Shown: positions 51,501-64,000, counted from the stretch's first letter. The stretch is DNA of 64,000 nucleotides from Oasisia sp. SBJ-2009 (GCA_964017155.1 OZ024856.1:7508611-7572610), one strand, 5' to 3'. A program made the numbers and translations. The notes: generated from the sequence alone by a model not told the origin.

Positions 51501-52119
51501 TAATTTCCGAAAAAATAGGTACGAGTATCGAAGCAGGACCACTTGTACTTGACTCTTCGCCCTGGGAACCATGCGAATCCACAAATGTCACGAATAGTAG
51601 TGGTACATTGTAGGTTTCAGATGTGAAAATAACTTTGCATTGGCGTAAGCGCACTTTGAGGGTGATTAGCGTAATTTCCGAAATATAGGCACCATTTTGG
51701 AAGCTCGACAAGTTGTAATTGATTTCTAGTCCGGGAACCGATGACGATCCATAAAACTAACGAACTGTATTGGTAAGTTGTATTTTTCAGAAGAGAAAAT
51801 ACCCTTATATTGGCGTAAGCGCATTTTGGGGTGTTTCTCGCAATTTCCAAAGCCACTATCTATTAGTATCCAAATTCAACCACTTGTACTTTATTCCTCG
51901 TTGTCTGGCCTGTGCAAATCCAAAAAAAAAGTATCTAATTATAGTGGTACTACGTTGTAGTTTTCCGATGAGACAATACCGTTGTTTTGGCGCGAACGCA
52001 TTTAAGCGAGTTTACAGTAATTTCGGAAAAAATAGGTACGAGTATCGAAGCACGCCCACTTGTACTTGACTCTTCGTTCTGGGAATCATGCGAATCCACA
52101 CATTTCACGAAGAGTAGTG
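48511..52119. repeat. 3609-bp HOR, copy 5
   Basis: A standard seven-unit copy. The unit 5 A monomer has TTTTGAAAGCTCG (about 50666), shared with the first of the two position-5 units in copy 3 (about 42417) but not with copy 4. This is another sign of exchange among non-adjacent copies. Confidence 0.92.
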
Positions 52120-55100
52120 GTAGATTGTAGGTTTCAGATGTGAAAATAACTTTGCATTGGCGTAAGCGCGCTTTGAGGGTGATTAGCGTAATTTCCGAAA
52201 TATAGGCACCATTTTGGAAGCTCGACAAGTTGTAGTCGATTTCTAGTTCGGGAACCGATGACGATCCATAAAACTAACCAACTGTATTTGTACGTTGTAT
52301 TTTTCAGAAGAGAAAATACCCTTATATTGGCGCAAGCGCACTTTGGGGTGTTTATCGAAATTTCGAAAATCACTATCTATTAGTATCGAAATTCAACCCC
52401 GTGCACTTTATTCCTCGTTGTCTGGACTATACAAATCCAAAAAAAGTATCTTAATATAGTCGTACTACGATGTAGTTTTCCGATGAGATAATACCGTTAA
52501 TTTGGCGCGAACGCATTTAAGGGAGTTTAACGTAATTTCCGAAAAAATAGGTACGAGTATCGAAGCACGCCCACTTGTACTTGACTCTTCGTTCTGGGAA
52601 TCATGCGAATCCACACATGTCACGAAGATTAGTGGTACATTGTAGGTTTCAGATGTGAAAATAACTTTGCTTTGGCGTAAGCGCACTTTGAGGGTGATTA
52701 GCGTAATTTCCGAAATATAGGCACCATTTTGGAAGCTCGACAAGTTGTAGTCGATTTCTAGTTCGGGAACCGATGACGATCCATAAAACTAACGAACTGT
52801 ATTTGTACGTTGTATTTTTCAGAAGAGAAAATACCCTTATATTGGCGCAAGCGCACTTTGGGGTGTTTATCGCAATTTCGAAAATCACCATCTATTAGTA
52901 TCGAAATTCAACCCCGTGTACTTTATTCCTCGTTGTCTGGACTATACAAATAAAAAAAAAGTATTTTATTATAGTCGTACTACGATGTAGTTTTCCGATG
53001 AGATAATACCGTTAATTTGGCGCGAACGCATTTAAGGGAGTTTAACGTAATTTCCGAAAAAATAGGTACGCTTATCGAAGCAGGACCACTTGTACTTGAC
53101 TCTTCGCCCTGGGAACCATACGAATCCACAAATGTCACGAATAGTAGTGGTACATTGTAGGTTTCAGATGTGAAAATAACTTTGCATTGGCGTAAGCGAA
53201 CTTTGAGGGTGATTAGCGTAATTTCCGAAATATAGGCACCATTTTGGAAGCTCGACAAGTTGTAATTGATTTCTAGTCCAGGAACCGATGACGATCCATA
53301 AAACTAACGAACTATATTGGTACGTTGTATTTTTCAGAAGAGAAAATACCCTTATATTGGCGTAAGCGCATTTTGGGGTGTTTCTCGCAATTTCCAAAGC
53401 CACTATCTATTAGTATCGAAATTCAACCACTTGTACTTTATTCCTTGTTGTCTGGCCTATGCAAATCCAAAAAAAAGTATCTAATTATAGTGGTACTACG
53501 TTGTAGTTTTCCGATGAGACAATACCGTTATTTTGGCGCGAACGCATTTAAGCGAGTTTACAGTAATTTCCGAAAAAATAGGTACGAGTATCGAAGCACG
53601 CCCACTTGTGCTTGACTCTTCGTTCTGGGAATCATGCGAATCCACACATGTCACGAAGATTAGTGGTACATTGTAGGTTTCAGATGTGAAAATAACTTTG
53701 CATTGGCGTAAGCGCACTTTGAGGGTGATTAGCGTAATTTCCGAAATATAGGCACCATTTTGAAAGCTCGACAAGTTGTAGTCGATTTCTAGTTCGGGAA
53801 CCGATGACGATCCATAAAATAAACGAACTGTATGTGTACGTTGTATTTTTCAGAAGAGAAAATACCCTTATATTGGCGCATGCGCACTTTGGGGTGTTTA
53901 TCGAAATTTCGAAAATCACTATCTATTAGTATCGAAATTCAACCCCGTGCACTTTATTCCTCGTTGTCTGGACTATACAAATCCAAAAAAAGTATCTTAA
54001 TATAGTCGTACTACGATGTAGTTTTCCGATGAGATAATACCGTTAATTTGGCGCGAACGCATTTAAGGGAGTTAAACGTAATTTCCGAAAAAATAGGTAC
54101 GCGTATCGAAGCACGCCCACTTGTACTTGACTCTTCGTTCTGGGAATCATGCGAATCCATACATGTCACGAAGAGTAGTGGTACATTGTAGGTTTCAGAT
54201 GTGAAAATTACTTTGCATTGGCGTAAGCGCACTTTGAGGGTGATTAGCGTAATTTCCGAAATATAGGCACCATTTTGGAAGCTCGACAAGTTGTAGTTGA
54301 TTTCTAGTCCGGGAACCGATGACGATCAATACAACTAACGAACTGTATTTGTACGTTGCATTTTTCAGAAGAGAAAATACCCTTATATTGGCGTAAGCGC
54401 ATTTTGGGGTGTTTCTCGCAATTTCCAAAGCCACTATCTATTAGTATCGAAATTCAACCACTTGTACTTTATTCCTTGTTGTCTGGCCTATGCAAATCCA
54501 AAAAAAAGTATCTAATTATAGTGGTACTACGTTGTAGTTTTCCGATGAGACAATACCGTTATTTTGGCGCGAACGCATTTAAGCGAGTTTACAGTAATTT
54601 CGGAAAAAATAGGTACGAGTATCGAAGCACGCCCACTTGTACTTGACTCTTCGTTCTGGGAATCATGCGAATCCACACATGTCACGAAGATTAGTGGTAC
54701 ATTGTAGGTTTCAGATGTGAAAATAACTTTGCTTTGGCGTAAGCGCACTTTGAGGGTGATTAGCGTAATTTCCGAAATATAGGCACCATTTTGGAAGCTC
54801 GACAAGTTGTAGTCGATTTCTAGTTCGGGAACCGATGACGATCCATAAAACTAACGAACTGTATTTGTACGTTGTATTTTTCAGAAGAGAAAATACCCTT
54901 ATATTGGCGCAAGCGCACTTTGGGGTGTTTATCGAAATTTCCAAAATCACTATCTATTAGTATCGAAATTCAACCCCGTGCACTTTATTCCTCGTTGTCT
55001 GGACTATACAAATCCAAAAAAAGTATCTTAATATAGTCGTACTACGATGTAGTTTTCCGATGAGATAATACCGTTAATTTGGCGCGAACGCATTTAAGGG

Positions 55101-56759
55101 AGTTTAACGTAATTTCCGAAAAAATAGGTACGAGTATCGAAGCAGGACCACTTGTACTTGCCTCTTCGCCCTGGGAACCATGCGAATCCACAAATGTCAC
55201 GAATAGTAGTGGTACATTGTAGGTTTCAGATGTGAAAATAACTTTGCATTGGCGTAAGCGCACTTTGAGGGTGATTAGCGTAATTTCCGAAATATAGGCA
55301 CCATTTTGGAAGCTCGACAAGTTGTAATTGATTTCTAGTCCGGGAACCGATGACGATCCATAAAACTAACGAACTGTATTGGTAAGTTGTATTTTTCAGA
55401 AGAGAAAATACCCTTATATTGGCGTAAGCACATTTTGGGGTGTTTCTCGCAATTTCCAAAGCCACTATCTATTAGTATCGAAATTCAACCACTTGTACTT
55501 TATTCCTTGTTGTCTGGCCTATGCAAATCCAAAAAAAAGTATCTAATTATAGTGGTACTACGTTGTAGTTTTCCGATGAGACAATACCGTTATTTTGGCG
55601 CGAACGCATTTAAGCGAGTTTACAGTAATTTCCGAAAAAATAGGTACGAGTATCGAAGCACGCCCACTTGTGCTTGACTCTTCGTTCTGGGAATCATGCG
55701 AATCCACACATGTCACGAAGATTAGTGGTACATTGTAGGTTTCAGATGTGAAAATAACTTTGCATTGGCGTAAGCGCACTTTGAGGGTGATTAGCGTAAT
55801 TTCCGAAATATAGGCACCATTTTGAAAGCTCGACAAGTTGTAGTCGATTTCTAGTTCGGGAACCGATGACGATCCATAAAATAAACGAACTGTATGTGTA
55901 CGTTGTATTTTTCAGAAGAGAAAATACCCTTATATTGGCGCATGCGCACTTTGGGGTGTTTATCGAAATTTCGAAAATCACTATCTATTAGTATCGAAAT
56001 TCAACCCCGTGCACTTTATTCCTCGTTGTCTGGACTATACAAATCCAAAAAAAGTATCTTAATATAGTCGTACTACGATGTAGTTTTCCGATGAGATAAT
56101 ACCGTTAATTTGGCGCGAACGCATTTAAGGGAGTTAAACGTAATTTCCGAAAAAATAGGTACGCGTATCGAAGCACGCCCACTTGTACTTGACTCTTCGT
56201 TCTGGGAATCATGCGAATCCATACATGTCACGAAGAGTAGTGGTACATTGTAGGTTTCAGATGTGAAAATTACTTTGCATTGGCGTAAGCGCACTTTGAG
56301 GGTGATTAGCGTAATTTCCGAAATATAGGCACCATTTTGGAAGCTCGACAAGTTGTAGTTGATTCCTAGTCCGGGAACCGATGACGATCAATAAAACTAA
56401 CGAACTGTATTTGTACGTTGCATTTTTCAGAAGAGAAAATACCCTTATATTGGCGTAAGCGCATTTTGGGGTGTTTCTCGCAATTTCCAAAGCCACTATC
56501 TATTAGTATCCAAATTCAACCACTTGTACTTTATTCCTCGTTGTCTGGCCTGTGCAAATCCAAAAAAAAAGTATCTAATTATAGTGGTACTACGTTGTAG
56601 TTTTCCGATGAGACAATACCGTTGTTTTGGCGCGAACGCATTTAAGCGAGTTTACAGTAATTTCGGAAAAAATAGGTACGAGTATCGAAGCACGCCCACT
56701 TGTACTTGACTCTTCGTTCTGGGAATCATGCGAATCCACACATTTCACGAAGAGTAGTG
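52120..56759. repeat. 3609-bp HOR, copy 6, lengthened to 4640 bp
   Basis: Nine units. The position-7 unit at 55212 has a chimeric B: it begins as position 7 (TATTGGTAAG), then carries a private GTAAGCACATTTTG (about 55430) and continues as position 3. It is followed by repeated position-4 and position-5 units, and the latter switches back to position 7 (TATCCAAATTC at about 56509). Private single-base changes include C at 52279, C at 54332, CTTGCCTCTTCG near 55160 and GATTCCTAG near 56364. Confidence 0.88.
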
Positions 56760-59700
56760 GTAGATTGTAGGTTTCAGATGTGAAAATAACTTTGCATTGG
56801 CGTAAGCGCGCTTTGAGGGTGATTAGCGTAATTTCCGAAATATAGGCACCATTTTGGAAGCTCGACAAGTTGTAGTCGATTTCTAGTTCGGGAACCGATG
56901 ACGATCCATAAAACTAACGAACTGTATTTGTACGTTGTATTTTTCAGAAGAGAAAATACCCTTATATTGGCGCAAGCGCACTTTGGGGTGTTTATCGAAA
57001 TTTCGAAAATCACTATCTATTAGTATCGAAATTCAACCCCGTGCACTTTATTCCTCGTTGTCTGGACTATACAAATCCAAAAAAAGTATCTTAATATAGT
57101 CGTACTACGATGTAGTTTTCCGATGAGATAATACCGTTAATTTGGCGCGAACGCATTTAAGGGAGTTTAACGTAATTTCCGAAAAAATAGGTACGAGTAT
57201 CGAAGCACGCCCACTTGTACTTGACTCTTCGTTCTGGGAATCATGCGAATCCACACATGTCACGAAGATTAGTGGTACATTGTAGGTTTCAGATGTGAAA
57301 ATAACTTTGCTTTGGCGTAAGCGCACTTTGAGGGTGATTAGCGTAATTTCCGAAATATAGGCACCATTTTGGAAGCTCGACAAGTTGTAGTCGATTTCTA
57401 GTTCGGGAACCGATGACGATCCATAAAACTAACGAACTGTATTTGTACGTTGTATTTTTCAGAAGAGAAAATACCCTTATATTGGCGCAAGCGCACTTTG
57501 GGGTGTTTATCGCAATTTCGAAAATCACCATCTATTAGTATCGAAATTCAACCCCGTGTACTTTATTCCTCGTTGTCTGGACTATACAAATAAAAAAAAA
57601 GTATTTTATTATAGTCGTACTACGATGTAGTTTTCCGATGAGATAATACCGTTAATTTGGCGCGAACGCATTTAAGGGAGTTTAACGTAATTTCCGAAAA
57701 AATAGGTACGCTTATCGAAGCAGGACCACTTGTACTTGACTCTTCGCCCTGGGAACCATACGAATCCACAAATGTCACGAATAGTAGTGGTACATTGTAG
57801 GTTTCAGATGTGAAAATAACTTTGCATTGGCGTAAGCGAACTTTGAGGGTGATTAGCGTAATTTCCGAAATATAGGCACCATTTTGGAAGCTCGACAAGT
57901 TGTAATTGATTTCTAGTCCAGGAACCGATGACGATCCATAAAACTAACGAACTATATTGGTACGTTGTATTTTTCAGAAGAGAAAATACCCTTATATTGG
58001 CGTAAGCGCATTTTGGGGTGTTTCTCGCAATTTCCAAAGCCACTATCTATTAGTATCGAAATTCAACCACTTGTACTTTATTCCTTGTTGTCTGGCCTAT
58101 GCAAATCCAAAAAAAAGTATCTAATTATAGTGGTACTACGTTGTAGTTTTCCGATGAGACAATACCGTTATTTTGGCGCGAACGCATTTAAGCGAGTTTA
58201 CAGTAATTTCCGAAAAAATAGGTACGAGTATCGAAGCACGCCCACTTGTGCTTGACTCTTCGTTCTGGGAATCATGCGAATCCACACATGTCACGAAGAT
58301 TAGTGGTACATTGTAGGTTTCAGATGTGAAAATAACTTTGCATTGGCGTAAGCGCACTTTGAGGGTGATTAGCGTAATTTCCGAAATATAGGCACCATTT
58401 TGAAAGCTCGACAAGTTGTAGTCGATTTCTAGTTCGGGAACCGATGACGATCCATAAAATAAACGAACTGTATGTGTACGTTGTATTTTTCAGAAGAGAA
58501 AATACCCTTATATTGGCGCATGCGCACTTTGGGGTGTTTATCGAAATTTCGAAAATCACTATCTATTAGTATCGAAATTCAACCCCGTGCACTTTATTCC
58601 TCGTTGTCTGGACTATACAAATCCAATAAAAGTATCTTAATATAGTCGTACTACGATGTAGTTTTCCGATGAGATAATACCGTTAATTTGGCGCGAACGC
58701 ATTTAAGGGAGTTAAACGTAATTTCCGAAAAAATAGGTACGCGTATCGAAGCACGCCCACTTGTTCTTGACTCTTCGTTCTGGGAATCATGCGAATCCAT
58801 ACATGTCACGAAGAGTAGTGGTACATTGTAGGTTTCAGATGTGAAAATTACTTTGCATTGGCGTAAGCGCACTTTGAGGGTGATTAGCGTAATTTCCGAA
58901 ATATAGGCACCATTTTGGAAGCTCGACAAGTTGTAGTTGATTTCTAGTCCGGGAACCGATGACGATCAATAAAACTAACGAACTGTATTTGTACGTTGCA
59001 TTTTTCAGAAGAGAAAATACCCTTATATTGGCGTAAGCGCATTTTGGGGTGTTTCTCGCAATTTCCAAAGCCACTATCTATTAGTATCGAAATTCAACCA
59101 CTTGTACTTTATTCCTTGTTGTCTGGCCTATGCAAATCCAAAAAAAAGTATCTAATTATAGTGGTACTACGTTGTAGTTTTCCGATGAGACAATACCGTT
59201 ATTTTGGCGCGAACGCATTTAAGCGAGTTTACAGTAATTTCGGAAAAAATAGGTACGAGTATCGAAGCACGCCCACTTGTACTTGACTCTTCGTTCTGGG
59301 AATCATGCGAATCCACACATGTCACGAAGATTAGTGGTACATTGTAGGTTTCAGATGTGAAAATAACTTTGCTTTGGCGTAAGCGCACTTTGAGGGTGAT
59401 TAGCGTAATTTCCGAAATATAGGCACCATTTTGGAAGCTCGACAAGTTGTAGTCGATTTCTAGTTCGGGAACCGATGACGATCCATAAAACTAACGAACT
59501 GTATTTGTACGTTGTATTTTTCAGAAGAGAAAATACCCTTATATTGGCGCAAGCGCACTTTGGGGTGTTTATCGAAATTTCCAAAATCACTATCTATTAG
59601 TATCGAAATTCAACCCCGTGCACTTTATTCCTCGTTGTCTGGACTATACAAATCCAAAAAAAGTATCTTAATATAGTCGTACTACGATGTAGTTTTCCGA

Positions 59701-62429
59701 TGAGATAATACCGTTAATTTGGCGCGAACGCATTTAAGGGAGTTTAACGTAATTTCCGAAAAAATAGGTACGAGTATCGAAGCAGGACCACTTGTACTTG
59801 ACTCTTCGCCCTGGGAACCATGCGAATCCACAAATGTCACGAATAGTAGTGGTACATTGTAGGTTTCAGATGTGAAAATAACTTTGCATTGGCGTAAGCG
59901 CACTTTGAGGGTGATTAGCGTAATTTCCGAAATATAGGCACCATTTTGGAAGCTCGACAAGTTGTAATTGATTTCTAGTCCGGGAACCGATGACGATCCA
60001 TAAAACTAACGAACTGTATTGGTAAGTTGTATTTTTCAGAAGAGAAAATACCCTTATATTGGCGTAAGCACATTTTGGGGTGTTTCTCGCAATTTCCAAA
60101 GCCACTATCTATTAGTATCGAAATTCAACCACTTGTACTTTATTCCTTGTTGTCTGGCCTATGCAAATCCAAAAAAAAGTATCTAATTATAGTGGTACTA
60201 CGTTGTAGTTTTCCGATGAGACAATACCGTTATTTTGGCGCGAACGCATTTAAGCGAGTTTACAGTAATTTCCGAAAAAATAGGTACGAGTATCGAAGCA
60301 CGCCCACTTGTGCTTGACTCTTCGTTCTGGGAATCATGCGAATCCACACATGTCACGAAGATTAGTGGTACATTGTAGGTTTCAGATGTGAAAATAACTT
60401 TGCATTGGCGTAAGCGCACTTTGAGGGTGATTAGCGTAATTTCCGAAATATAGGCACCATTTTGGAAGCTCGACAAGTTGTAGTCGATTTCTAGTTCGGG
60501 AACCGATGACGATCCATAAAATAAACGAACTGTATGTGTACGTTGTATTTTTCAGAAGAGAAAATACCCTTATATTGGCGCATGCGCACTTTGGGGTGTT
60601 TATCGAAATTTCGAAAATCACTATCTATTAGTATCGAAATTCAACCCCGTGCACTTTATTCCTCGTTGTCTGGACTATACAAATCCAAAAAAAGTATCTT
60701 AATATAGTCGTACTACGATGTAGTTTTCCGATGAGATAATACCGTTAATTTGGCGCGAACGCATTTAAGGGAGTTAAACGTAATTTCCGAAAAAATAGGT
60801 ACGCGTATCGAAGCACGCCCACTTGTACTTGACTCTTCGTTCTGGGAATCATGCGAATCCACACATGTCACGAAGAGTAGTGGTACATTGTAGGTTTCAG
60901 ATGTGAAAATTACTTTGCATTGGCGTAAGCGCACTTTGAGGGTGATTAGCGTAATTTCCGAAATATAGGCACCATTTTGGAAGCTCGACAAGTTGTAGTT
61001 GATTTCTAGTCCGGGAACCGATCACGATCAATAAAACTAACGAACTGTATTTGTACGTTGCATTTTTCAGAAGAGAAAATACCCTTATATTGGCGTAAGC
61101 GCATTTTGGGGTGTTTCTCGCAATTTCCAAAGCCACTATCTATTAGTATCGAAATTCAACCACTTGTACTTTATTCCTTGTTGTCTGGCCTATGCAAATC
61201 CAAAAAAAAGTATCTAATTATAGTGGTACTACGTTGTAGTTTTCCGATGAGACAATACCGTTATTTTGGCGCGAACGCATTTAAGCGAGTTTACAGTAAT
61301 TTCGGAAAAAATAGGTACGAGTATCGAAGCACGCCCACTTGTACTTGACTCTTCGTTCTGGGAATCATGCGAATCCACACATGTCACGAAGATTAGTGGT
61401 ACATTGTAGGTTTCAGATGTGAAAATAACTTTGCTTTGGCGTAAGCGCACTTTGAGGGTGATTAGCGTAATTTCCGAAATATAGGCACCATTTTGGAAGC
61501 TCGACAAGTTGTAGTCGATTTCTAGTTCGGGAACCGATGACGATCCATAAAACTAACGAACTGTATTTGTACGTTGTATTTTTCAGAAGAGAAAATACCC
61601 TTATATTGGCGCAAGCGCACTTTGGGGTGTTTATCGAAATTTCCAAAATCACTATCTATTAGTATCGAAATTCAACCCCGTGCACTTTATTCCTCGTTGT
61701 CTGGACTATACAAATCCAAAAAAAGTATCTTAATATAGTCGTACTACGATGTAGTTTTCCGATGAGATAATACCGTTAATTTGGCGCGAACGCATTTAAG
61801 GGAGTTTAACGTAATTTCCGAAAAAATAGGTACGAATATCGAAGCAGGACCACTTGTACTTGACTCTTCGCCCTGGGAACCATGCGAATCCACAAATGTC
61901 ACGAATAGTAGTGGTACATTGTAGGTTTCAGATGTGAAAATAACTTTGCATTGGCGTAAGCGCACTTTGAGGGTGATTAGCGTAATTTCCGAAATATAGG
62001 CACCATTTTGGAAGCTCGACAAGTTGTAATTGATTTATAGTCCGGGAACCGATGACGATCCATAAAACTAACGAACTGTATTGGTAAGTTGTATTTTTCA
62101 GAAGAGAAAATACCCTTATATTGGCGTAAGCACATTTTGGGGTGTTTCTCGCAATTTCCAAAGCCACTATCTATTAGTATCGAAATTCAACCACTTGTAC
62201 TTTATTCCTCGTTGTCTGGCCTGTGCAAATCAAAAAAAATGTATCTAATTATAGTGGTACTACGTTGTAGTTTTCCGATGAGACAATACCGTTGTTTTGA
62301 CGCGAACGCATTTAAGCGAGTTTACAGTAATTTCGGAAAAAATAGGTACGAGTATCGAAGCACGCCCACTTGTGCTTGACTCTTCGTTCTGGGAATCATG
62401 CGAATCCACACATGTCACGAAGATTAGTG
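56760..62429. repeat. 3609-bp HOR, copy 7, lengthened to 5670 bp
   Basis: Eleven units. After positions 1 to 3 come two tandem 2062-bp blocks (58306-60367 and 60368-62429), each made of positions 4, 5, 6 and the chimeric 7. Both carry the GTAAGCACATTTTG allele (60070 and 62132 regions). Private changes include T at 58627, T at 58765, C at 61023, TACGAATATCG near 61833 and GATTTATAGTCC near 62034. Confidence 0.88.
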
Positions 62430-64000
62430 GTACATTGTAGGTTTCAGATGTGAAAATAACTTTGCATTGGCGTAAGCGCGCTTTGAGGGTGATTAGCGTA
62501 ATTTCCGAAATATAGGCACCATTTTGGAAGCTCGACAAGTTGTAGTCGATTTCTAGTTCGGGAACCGATGACGATCCATAAAACTAACGAACTGTATTTG
62601 TACGTTGTATTTTTCAGAAGAGAAAATACCCTTATATTGGCGCAAGCGCACTTTGGGGTGTTTATCGAAATTTCGAAAATCACTATCTATTAGTATCGAA
62701 ATTCAACCCCGTGCACTTTATTCCTCGTTGTCTGGACTATACAAATCCAAAAAAAGTATCTTAATATAGTCGTACTACGATGTAGTTTTCCGATGAGATA
62801 ATACCGTTAATTTGGCGCGAACGCATTTAAGGGAGTTTAACGTAATTTCCGAAAAAATAGGTACGAGTATCGAAGCACGCCCACTTGTACTTGACTCTTC
62901 GTTCTGGGAATCATGCGAATCCACACATGTCACGAAGATTAGTGGTACATTGTAGGTTTCAGATGTGAAAATAACTTTGCTTTGGCGTAAGCGCACTTTG
63001 AGGGTGATTAGCGTAATTTCCGAAATATAGGCACCATTTTGGAAGCTCGACAAGTTGTAGTCGATTTCTAGTTCGGGAACCGATGACGATCCATAAAACT
63101 AACGAACTGTATTTGTACGTTGTATTTTTCAGAAGAGAAAATACCCTTATATTGGCGCAAGCGCACTTTGGGGTGTTTATCGCAATTTCGAAAATCACCA
63201 TCTATTAGTATCGAAATTCAACCCCGTGTACTTTATTCCTCGTTGTCTGGACTATACAAATAAAAAAAAAGTATTTTATTATAGTCGTACTACGATGTAG
63301 TTTTCCGATGAGATAATACCGTTAATTTGGCGCGAACGCATTTAAGGGAGTTTAACGTAATTTCCGAAAAAATAGGTACGCTTATCGAAGCAGGACCACT
63401 TGTACTTGACTCTTCGCCCTGGGAACCATACGAATCCACAAATGTCACGAATAGTAGTGGTACATTGTAGGTTTCAGATGTGAAAATAACTTTGCATTGG
63501 CGTAAGCGAACTTTGAGGGTGATTAGCGTAATTTCCGAAATATAGGCACCATTTTGGAAGCTCGACAAGTTGTAATTGATTTCTAGTCCAGGAACCGATG
63601 ACGATCCATAAAACTAACGAACTATATTGGTACGTTGTATTTTTCAGAAGAGAAAATACCCTTATATTGGCGTAAGCGCATTTTGGGGTGTTTCTCGCAA
63701 TTTCCAAAGCCACTATCTATTAGTATCGAAATTCAACCACTTGTACTTTATTCCTCGTTGTCTGGCCTGTGCAAATCAAAAAAAATGTATCTAATTATAG
63801 TGGTACTACGTTGTAGTTTTCCGATGAGACAATACCGTTGTTTTGACGCGAACGCATTTAAGCGAGTTTACAGTAATTTCGGAAAAAATAGGTACGAGTA
63901 TCGAAGCACGCCCACTTGTACTTGACTCTTCGTTCTGGGAATCATGCGAATCCACACATGTCACGAAGAGTAGTGGTACATTGTAGGTTTCAGATGTGAA
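62430..64000. repeat. 3609-bp HOR, copy 8, cut by window end
   Basis: Positions 1 to 3 and the start of the next unit are present. The position-3 B/C carries AAATCAAAAAAAATGTATC and TTTTGACGCG (63775-63850), shared only with the unit 1546 bp upstream (62229-62304). After 63976 the sequence reads GTACATTG, not the position-4 GAAGATTAG lineage, so the HOR order probably changes just before the window edge. Confidence 0.82.

Larger units (their letters stand above)
1..64000. repeat. Satellite DNA array, about 172-bp monomers in A-B-C order (515-bp units), whole window
   Basis: The same roughly 515-bp sequence recurs without interruption from end to end. The GTAC near the start of the A monomer is found at 43, 560, 1075, 1592, 2109 and so on to 63976, which gives 124 complete units averaging 515.6 bp. 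Each unit splits into three homologous monomers of about 170, 172 and 173 bp, shown by a shared core (TTGGCG, then a CGCA, then a TTTCC/TTTCG block) at the same offset. All monomers have the same orientation. There is no insertion of a transposon, gene or unique spacer. Monomers near nucleosomal length in higher-order repeats are typical of eukaryotic centromeric or pericentromeric satellites; the chromosomal location here is inferred. Both window edges lie inside the array, so its full length is unknown. Confidence 0.98.

Noticed and set aside
57..63925. Hundreds of short open frames of 60-111 codons on both strands
   Set aside because: They repeat with the satellite period, overlap each other on opposite strands, lack recognisable domains or start contexts, and shift frame whenever the poly-A run changes length. 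They are repeat artefacts, so none is annotated as a gene.
1..64000. CRISPR array
   Set aside because: There are no short direct repeats separated by unique spacers of fixed size; repeats and 'spacers' alike are members of the same monomer family.
1..64000. Primate alpha satellite (171-bp monomers in HORs)
   Set aside because: Only the length and HOR style agree. The sequence does not resemble alpha satellite as I know it, and no 17-bp CENP-B box fits TTCGNNNNANNCGGG on either strand in the monomers I checked (TTCGGGAACCGATGACG fails at the required A and at CGGG).
1..64000. Telomeric repeats
   Set aside because: No runs of TTAGG, TTAGGG or similar. TTTAGG appears only as isolated variants inside C monomers.
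1..64000. Transposable elements or long terminal repeats as the source of periodicity
   Set aside because: No coding domains, terminal inverted repeats or target-site duplications. All joins are in register inside monomers, which fits homologous exchange.
1..64000. Ribosomal DNA intergenic spacer repeats
   Set aside because: No rRNA gene sequence occurs in 64 kb, and a spacer would be interrupted by rRNA genes within this distance in most eukaryotes.

Overview
The whole 64 kb window is one uninterrupted tandem satellite-DNA array. I see no credible protein-coding gene, RNA gene, transposon or unique sequence in it. The smallest unit is a monomer of about 172 bp in three related forms, called here A (170 bp), B (171-174 bp) and C (173 bp). 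They always run A-B-C and make a unit of about 515 bp. Counting from the homologous GTAC near the start of each A monomer, 124 complete units (372 monomers) lie head to tail from about 43 to 63975, with partial units at both ends. The 515-bp units fall into two diverged types, 1 and 2. These usually alternate, giving a 1030-1032-bp six-monomer repeat.

Layout: (I) 1-9283 is a mosaic segment that recurs at 9284-16505. The two copies are nearly identical except that the second lacks exactly two 1031-bp dimers. (II) About 15355-20669 holds a 1546-bp (9-monomer) tandem pair followed by 1030-bp dimers. (III) About 20670-30472 is a patchwork of 3093-, 1546- and 2063-bp repeats. (IV) From about 31250 to the end, after a 1547-bp tandem pair, a 3609-bp, 21-monomer higher-order repeat (HOR) takes over. 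Three of its copies are lengthened by one or two 1031-bp dimers. Every large period is a whole number of 515-bp units. Junctions fall inside chimeric A, B or C monomers, which is the expected mark of unequal crossing-over or gene conversion in register.

The organism is a eukaryote, since this is centromeric, pericentromeric or subtelomeric-type heterochromatin. I do not recognise the satellite family and cannot name the species. CpG is not depleted: a hand count in one A monomer gives about 10 CpG against about 7 expected. This fits a lineage or locus with little CpG methylation, as in many insects and other invertebrates, but very recent homogenisation could give the same result.

Any function is likely to be structural, through nucleosome-sized monomers, conserved short dyads and a conserved TTGGCG-containing core. 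The short open frames that recur on both strands are by-products of the repeat.
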